Assembly (NCBI RefSeq): GCF_965237655.1
Contig: NZ_CBDEGB010000002.1
Coordinates: 1,240,001 to 1,304,000, forward strand
Source: Poriferisodalis sp965237655
GTDB taxonomy: Bacteria; Actinomycetota; Acidimicrobiia; Acidimicrobiales; Poriferisodalaceae
DNA: 64,000 nucleotides
Reading direction: 5' to 3'
Within the stretch, counting starts at the first letter, position 1, and each line of letters opens with the position of its first letter. The notes beneath the pieces are model-generated. The model searched no databases. It was not told where the DNA came from and saw only the letters and a program-made list of their open reading frames with translations. Below, in pieces: positions 60,364-64,000 of the stretch. The position numbers and the translations under genes were made by a program.

Positions 60364-60807
60364 TCAGCCGTCGGACCCGGCGCCCGCCGTGGGCGGCGGG
60401 ATTACCGGCAAACCGTGGGATTTCCAGCCAGCCATGCCCCCATCGAGGTCCGTGGCGTTGCCGAACCCCAGGTCATGCAGGCGAGCGGCGGCGAGGCTGG
60501 AGCTGTAACCCTCATTGCACACGATGACCAAGCGGTCGTCGAAGTCGGCTGCTGTGCCCTCGGCGAAACCTGATGCGCCGTCGATGCGCCACTCGAGCAC
60601 CAAGGGGTCGATGGGCTCGGAGCCCTCGATGATGCCGTTGGCCTCGCGCTGGTCCCGCGATCGGATGTCAATGACGCGCAGCCGGCCGGTGCCGGCGGAA
60701 GCCCCAGCCTCCAGCAGCACGGCAAGCTCAGCGGGCGAGACCCGGTCCAGCCCGGCGCGCGCCTCCGCCAGCAGGTCGTGGACTGTCTTGCGCTGTGGTT
60801 CAGGCAC
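60364..60807 (-). CDS. Rhodanese-like domain protein
   Basis: A 147-residue single rhodanese domain: VSPAELAVLLEAG, RVIDIRSRDQREANGIIEGSEPID, LVIVCNEGYSSSLAAARLHDLGFGNATDLDGGMAGWKSHGLPV. The catalytic Cys is in IVCNEGYSS. It may carry sulfur (or selenium) as a persulfide; the nearby DsbA-like selenoprotein makes that worth noting, but there is no direct evidence. ATG or alternative start at 60807. Confidence 0.9.
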   Translation of the reverse strand: MPEPQRKTVHDLLAEARAGLDRVSPAELAVLLEAGASAGTGRLRVIDIRSRDQREANGIIEGSEPIDPLVLEWRIDGASGFAEGTAADFDDRLVIVCNEGYSSSLAAARLHDLGFGNATDLDGGMAGWKSHGLPVIPPPTAGAGSDG

Positions 60808-60858
60808 AGTTCAACGCTCCCAACGCTCCCAACGTCGCCGTGCCCCGCAAGCTTAGGT

Positions 60859-61266
60859 TCAAGGGTTGTCGATGAACTCCACCCAGTTGCCGTCGGGATC
60901 CTCGACCATCCCGACCACCACGCCAGGCCGCGCTTCGAGCCGACGCCAGATGATGTTGGCTCCCGCCTCCTCGCAAGCGGTCATCACCTCTTCGAAGTTG
61001 CCGACGTTGAAGGTGAAGTAGCGCAGGCCGGTGGCGCCGGTGATGCCGCCCGTGGCACCGGCAGGCACGTCAGCGACGGGCACCACAAGTTTCAGCATGC
61101 TCTTATTCGCCCACAGTCGGTGCATCTGGGCGATGCCCACCTTCTCCATGTTCAGCGTCTGCTCGAACTCGAGCCCGATCACGTCGCGATAGAACGCGAG
61201 CATCTCGTCGCCGTTGCTGGTGACGATGCCGAGGTCGAAGCCTTCCTTGGTCGGTTGCAGTGCCAC
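60859..61266 (-). CDS. VOC (glyoxalase/bleomycin-resistance) family protein
   Basis: A 135-residue VOC protein from GTG 61266, which has AGGGGAC upstream. DLGIVTSNGDEMLAFYRDVIGLEFEQTLNMEKVG is the first beta-alpha-beta-beta-beta unit, LRYFTFNVGNFEEVMTACEEAGANIIWRR and VGMVEDPDGNWVEFID the second, ending in the metal-binding Glu. The substrate is unknown. Longer upstream open frame to 61572 has no family similarity and is not used. Confidence 0.88.
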   Translation of the reverse strand: MALQPTKEGFDLGIVTSNGDEMLAFYRDVIGLEFEQTLNMEKVGIAQMHRLWANKSMLKLVVPVADVPAGATGGITGATGLRYFTFNVGNFEEVMTACEEAGANIIWRRLEARPGVVVGMVEDPDGNWVEFIDNP

Positions 61267-61340
61267 GTTGTCCCCTGTCTTTCTGCTGGTTTGGGGGGTG
61301 TAGTTGGCGGTTCTCTGGGGTACGGGCCGGTCTCGTGTCC

Positions 61341-62156
61341 TCAGTCGTAGCTGACGCCGAGGCCGGCACGAGCGTCGGTCTGGATGCCGTACGTCGGGAT
61401 CGGGTAACGCAGCCCGTTGCGGGACAGCGCCTCCATGCCTTCGACCGCAACGACGAGATCTTCCGGTGTGAGAGCAATCAAGAGCTCGTCCTCCATCACG
61501 CCGCCGTAGCGCCGCTCGGCGAAGCAGGGAATCGACACGCTCGGCTCTCCCGTGTGCAGCGCCCTGCCCCACGAGTCAGCGCACGCCGACTCGCCGACGC
61601 AGCCCCATTCCATCTTCTTGTAGCCACGCCACTGCAGGCCGTTGATGAGGATGATCATCTGGGCAGGCGTGGCATAGATCATGCAGACGTCGGGCGGGTT
61701 GAGTCGCTTCGACGACAGCGGTGCGACCACCATCGCCTCATAGGTGCCATAGGGCACGCAGTCCATGGCGTGCTGGTGCTCGGAGGCATCCTCCAGCGTC
61801 TCGAACCACACGCCGGCCATGCGGTCGCCCGACAGCCATTTGTCGTCTTGGGGATGCAGCCCGATGACGGCGCCGCACTGGGCGCCCACGAGGTCGTCCA
61901 TAGTCACGCCGACCGTCCAGTTGAGCCGGCAGGCCATGCCCACGATCTGGTCGGTGGTGTGGATGGCGTTCGGGCGGCGCACCCGCGGCACGGCCTCCAT
62001 ATCGGCCGTGGTCTCGAAGAGCTTCATGCCGATCGGAGTGGTGCGCAGCCGCAGCACAGCCTGCAGGCGTGCAAGCAAGTCGTCCCAGTCGATCGACTCG
62101 GTACGCACATGCGCTGCGGTTTCGGTCGTTGTGTCGGCTACGTCGGTCTGGGTCAC
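61341..62156 (-). CDS. DUF169 family protein
   Basis: A 271-residue protein from GTG 62156 with a GGGGG site upstream. DDLLARLQAVLRLRTTPIGMKLFE, VGMACRLNWTVGVTMDDLVGAQCGAVIGLHP, and GCVGESACADSWGRALHTGEPSVSIPCFAERRYGGVMEDELLIALTP are typical of DUF169, with conserved Cys and Gly residues. Function is unknown; members often occur with redox or degradation genes. It is 74 bp upstream of the VOC gene on the same strand. Confidence 0.85.
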   Translation of the reverse strand: MTQTDVADTTTETAAHVRTESIDWDDLLARLQAVLRLRTTPIGMKLFETTADMEAVPRVRRPNAIHTTDQIVGMACRLNWTVGVTMDDLVGAQCGAVIGLHPQDDKWLSGDRMAGVWFETLEDASEHQHAMDCVPYGTYEAMVVAPLSSKRLNPPDVCMIYATPAQMIILINGLQWRGYKKMEWGCVGESACADSWGRALHTGEPSVSIPCFAERRYGGVMEDELLIALTPEDLVVAVEGMEALSRNGLRYPIPTYGIQTDARAGLGVSYD

Positions 62157-62299
62157 GGCTGCCCCCTCAGGTATGGCTGGCCTGTTGTTCCCCGATTCTC
62201 AGGTCAGCCGGATTCGCTAGGTCACGCTAGTTCGGCGACCACGATCGTGAGCCGTCGGCTGCGCTGGCTCTGCGGCCGGCGCAGCCATGGCTCGCAGCG
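62157..62299. other. Intergenic gap, no gene seen
   Basis: 143 bp between the DUF169 start and the PIN toxin stop. It should hold the DUF169 promoter. Short GC-rich inverted repeats (GCCGGCGCAGCC region) are present but nothing decisive. Confidence 0.35.
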
Positions 62300-62731
62300 T
62301 CAAGCGTTGGTGATCGGGTTGATCCAGCTCAGTTCGGCAAATCTCGCGAAGTCGGAATCTGCTGAGACGATTGCCAAGCCATGTTCGATGCACAGTGCAG
62401 CGAGCGCAGCGTCGGGAATGAGGTTGGCGCTGAGGTGCAGCTCGCGCACGAGCCGCCCGAGGATGGCGCGATGCCCTTTGCCGGGCTCAGGAATCCATGC
62501 GCTCGGTGCGTCCAGCCAGGCTTCGACAAAGGCCCATGCCGCTGCGGGCGAGAGCGGATTGGGCACCGCTCGGGGGTTGGTGACGATCCTCAGAAACCCG
62601 GTCAGAGATTGCCACGGAAGCCCGACACGACGCGGTCCGTTCAGCGCCTCTTCGAGCCACGGTCTCGCTGCGGGGTGGAAGGGACTGTGCTCGTCGACTG
62701 CATAGAGCAGGACGTTGGCATCGACGAGCAC
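62300..62731 (-). CDS. PIN-domain toxin (VapC family)
   Basis: A 143-residue ribonuclease: VLVDANVLLYAVDEHSPFHPAARPWLEEAL with the first Asp, PWQSLTGFLRIVTNPRA, ANLIPDAALAALCIEHGLAIVSADSDFARF with the other acidic residues. GTG 62731 is 6 bp after the antitoxin gene. Typical type II toxin; target RNA unknown. Confidence 0.9.
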   Translation of the reverse strand: MLVDANVLLYAVDEHSPFHPAARPWLEEALNGPRRVGLPWQSLTGFLRIVTNPRAVPNPLSPAAAWAFVEAWLDAPSAWIPEPGKGHRAILGRLVRELHLSANLIPDAALAALCIEHGLAIVSADSDFARFAELSWINPITNA

Positions 62732-62737
62732 CGGCAG

Positions 62738-62968
62738 CTACCTGGACTGGGGGCCTTCGAGCAGGTCGATGGCCTCGGCCACGTTGCTCACGTCGATGCG
62801 GATGCCGAGCGGGTGGGTCTTCTGGACGAAGGGCTCGCTCGCCGATTCAGCCGCTAACCCTCGGCGAACGAGATGGTTGACGGCCTCGGACACCCCCATG
62901 CCGGATTCTCGGCGCAATCGGTCAAGTGCTCGCGCCGCGTCCTCATCGAATTCGACGGTCGTGCGCAT
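62738..62968 (-). CDS. Ribbon-helix-helix antitoxin (VapB type)
   Basis: A 76-residue protein: MRTTVEFDEDAARALDRLRRESGMGVSEAVNHLVRRGLA is the RHH DNA-binding fold, followed by a tail (RIDVSNVAEAIDLLEG) that should bind the PIN toxin. ATG 62968. Two inverted repeats upstream are candidate operators. Confidence 0.9.
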   Translation of the reverse strand: MRTTVEFDEDAARALDRLRRESGMGVSEAVNHLVRRGLAAESASEPFVQKTHPLGIRIDVSNVAEAIDLLEGPQSR

Positions 62969-62980
62969 GCAAGAAAACTA

Positions 62981-63017
62981 ACACGTAAGTGTGAGAAAAT
63001 CAGCATGTACGTGTACA
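62981..63017 (-). promoter_or_regulatory. Two inverted repeats upstream of the RHH/PIN module
   Basis: ACAC-GTAA-GTGT (62981-62992) and TGTAC-GT-GTACA (63006-63017) lie 13-49 bp before the antitoxin start in an AT-rich patch. RHH repressors bind such short repeats; this is the probable self-regulation site and promoter. Confidence 0.55.
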
Positions 63018-63150
63018 GGCCGGGGCACCACTCTGGGGGCCGACTCCGGATTCGGCGAGAGCAGCGGTACTAGCGTGGCGCGCCGGCTCACCGCTGGCGG
63101 GCCGGATCGGAGCGGGCGACTACCCGTCGATGCGAAGGAGCATTCGCGAC

Positions 63151-63933
63151 ATGGCAGAGGGATTGAGGGTCGAACGGGACGGGCGCGTCGGACTGGTGAT
63201 CATGGATCGCCCGCCCCACAACTTCCTGAGCTACCGCCAAGTGCATGGCATCGCCGACGCGCTGGTCGAGCTGGAAGAAGACATGAGCATCGGCTGCGCG
63301 GTGCTGGCCGCCGAGGGTCGCTCGTTCTGCGCAGGTGCCGACCTGGGCGGCGAGGGCGTCGGCGGCGGTGCCAAGGAGAAAGTCGGCGGCAACGCCACAC
63401 TGCAGCTGTACCAAGGCTCGGGGCGACTGTTCGACGTGACGCTGCCTATCGTGGGGGCGATCCACGGTCCCGCCATCGGAGGCGGTCTGGGACTGGCGAT
63501 GGTGCCCGACATCCGCGTCACCTGCCCCGAGGCCCGGTTTTGCGCCAACTTTGCATCGCTCGGCATCCACCAGGGCTTCGGCATGAGCGTGACGATGCCG
63601 GCCCTGCTGGGCCCTGAACGCGCTGCCAAGGTGCTGCTGGGCGCCAAGCGGTACAAGGGCGATGAGGCAGTCGAGCTGGGTCTCGCCGACGAGTGCGTGC
63701 CTGCTGATCAGGTACGCGACCGCGCCATCGAAATCGCTGGTGAGATTGCTGCGAACGCCCCGCTGGCCGTACGGGCCATCAAGGCCACGCTGCGACTCGG
63801 CCTCGGCGACCGCGTCCGCGAGATCACGCAGCGCGAGGCCGCCGAGCAACTGCGCCTCTCGGGCAGCGAAGACGCCCGCGAAGGCATGGCGGCCGTCTCC
63901 GAGCGCCGCCCCGGCAACTTCCAGGGCCGCTAG
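63151..63933 (+). CDS. Enoyl-CoA hydratase/isomerase (crotonase family)
   Basis: A 260-residue crotonase from ATG 63151, with GAAGGAG ten bases upstream. VGLVIMDRPPHNFLSYRQVHGIADAL, AVLAAEGRSFCAGADLG (oxyanion hole), AIHGPAIGGGLGLAMVPDIRVTCPEARFCANFASLGIHQGFGMSVTMPALLG and a C-terminal AIKATLRLGLGD are visible. One catalytic Glu position seems to be Gly/His (LGIHQGFG), so isomerase or other crotonase chemistry is possible. Only 67 bp remain downstream, with nothing recognised. Confidence 0.92.
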   Translation: MAEGLRVERDGRVGLVIMDRPPHNFLSYRQVHGIADALVELEEDMSIGCAVLAAEGRSFCAGADLGGEGVGGGAKEKVGGNATLQLYQGSGRLFDVTLPIVGAIHGPAIGGGLGLAMVPDIRVTCPEARFCANFASLGIHQGFGMSVTMPALLGPERAAKVLLGAKRYKGDEAVELGLADECVPADQVRDRAIEIAGEIAANAPLAVRAIKATLRLGLGDRVREITQREAAEQLRLSGSEDAREGMAAVSERRPGNFQGR

Positions 63934-64000
63934 AGCTCCCGACGGCGCCTCATCGCGCCTTGCGACCCAGCGGGGGTTGCCGGGCGCGACATAATGAGAG

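Noticed and set aside
61266..61572. Long N-terminal extension of the VOC protein
   Set aside because: Extension is antisense to the DUF169 gene end and Arg-rich; GTG 61266 has a proper ribosome site.
1..64000. tRNA-Sec, selA or selB
   Set aside because: Looked for T-loop patterns in the gaps and for the protein families; none found. They must lie elsewhere if the Sec reading is right.
1..64000. CRISPR arrays, transposases, integrases, prophage
   Set aside because: No spaced repeats and no such protein was recognised.

Overview
The window is high-GC DNA densely packed with genes on both strands. It looks like an actinobacterial chromosome, most plausibly class Acidimicrobiia. The supporting genes are mycothione reductase (mycothiol metabolism), DUF222/HNH (13E12-type) endonuclease, FadD3-like acid-CoA ligase, paired MaoC hydratases, the actinobacterial HhH-GPD repair protein, many acyl-CoA and CoA-transferase enzymes, and lone xanthine-dehydrogenase-type large subunits. 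No rRNA, tRNA, CRISPR array, insertion sequence or prophage was recognised.

Layout. 1-2.9 kb: secreted LRR/cadherin protein running off the left edge, frameshifted. 3.0-7.9 kb: minus-strand catabolic cluster (3-hydroxyisobutyrate-dehydrogenase-like, acyl-CoA synthetase, NicX-like dioxygenase, histidine phosphatase). 8.2-10.9 kb: serine hydrolase and frameshifted mycothione reductase. 10.9-19.9 kb: a tight minus-strand run, read from the right: ArsC-like protein, gcvT, gcvP, DinB-like, nucleoside hydrolase, selD, NadD-like, 2OG-Fe oxygenase. 20-25.4 kb: serB remnant, ilvD, MFS transporter, thioesterase, DHPS-like. 25.4-27.7 kb: DUF222/HNH protein and a short HsdR-N protein. 27.7-39.4 kb: molybdopterin oxidoreductase, ferredoxin, BKACE, Mo-hydroxylase, methyltransferase, PfkB kinase, FadD3-like ligase, frameshifted VWA lipoprotein. 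39.7-46.1 kb: an accessory island with a macro-domain protein, a DNA-methylase remnant, proteins with no recognisable family, a perfect 20-bp palindrome, a repeated upstream motif and a toxin-antitoxin-like pair. 46.2-58 kb: HIT protein, oxygenase-like protein, aldehyde dehydrogenase, double CoA transferase, second Mo-hydroxylase, metY, hydrolase, MaoC pair, Phd/PIN module. 58.4-64 kb: acyl-CoA dehydrogenase, DsbA-like protein, rhodanese, VOC protein, DUF169, RHH/PIN module, enoyl-CoA hydratase.

The most interesting result is a selenocysteine set that ordinary gene calling truncates. Three genes carry one in-frame TGA exactly where the family has its catalytic cysteine: SelD (GAG-U-ACK), an ArsC-family protein (HNPH-U at residue 12) and a DsbA/FrnE-like oxidoreductase (U-P-W-C). 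In all three the frame is continuous on both sides. Hairpins with a GGU-type apical loop lie just downstream in selD and arsC. selD and the ArsC-like gene lie in the same glycine-cleavage run, so selenophosphate supply and one consumer may be co-transcribed. selA, selB and tRNA-Sec are not in the window.

Several other genes are broken by single-base indels (LRR/cadherin, mycothione reductase, the VWA protein twice, a small membrane protein) or an in-frame TAG. Some indels sit in short homopolymers, so assembly error is a live explanation. Clear gene remnants (serB, a DUF1156 methylase tail, a class II aldolase N-terminus) point to real gene decay as well.
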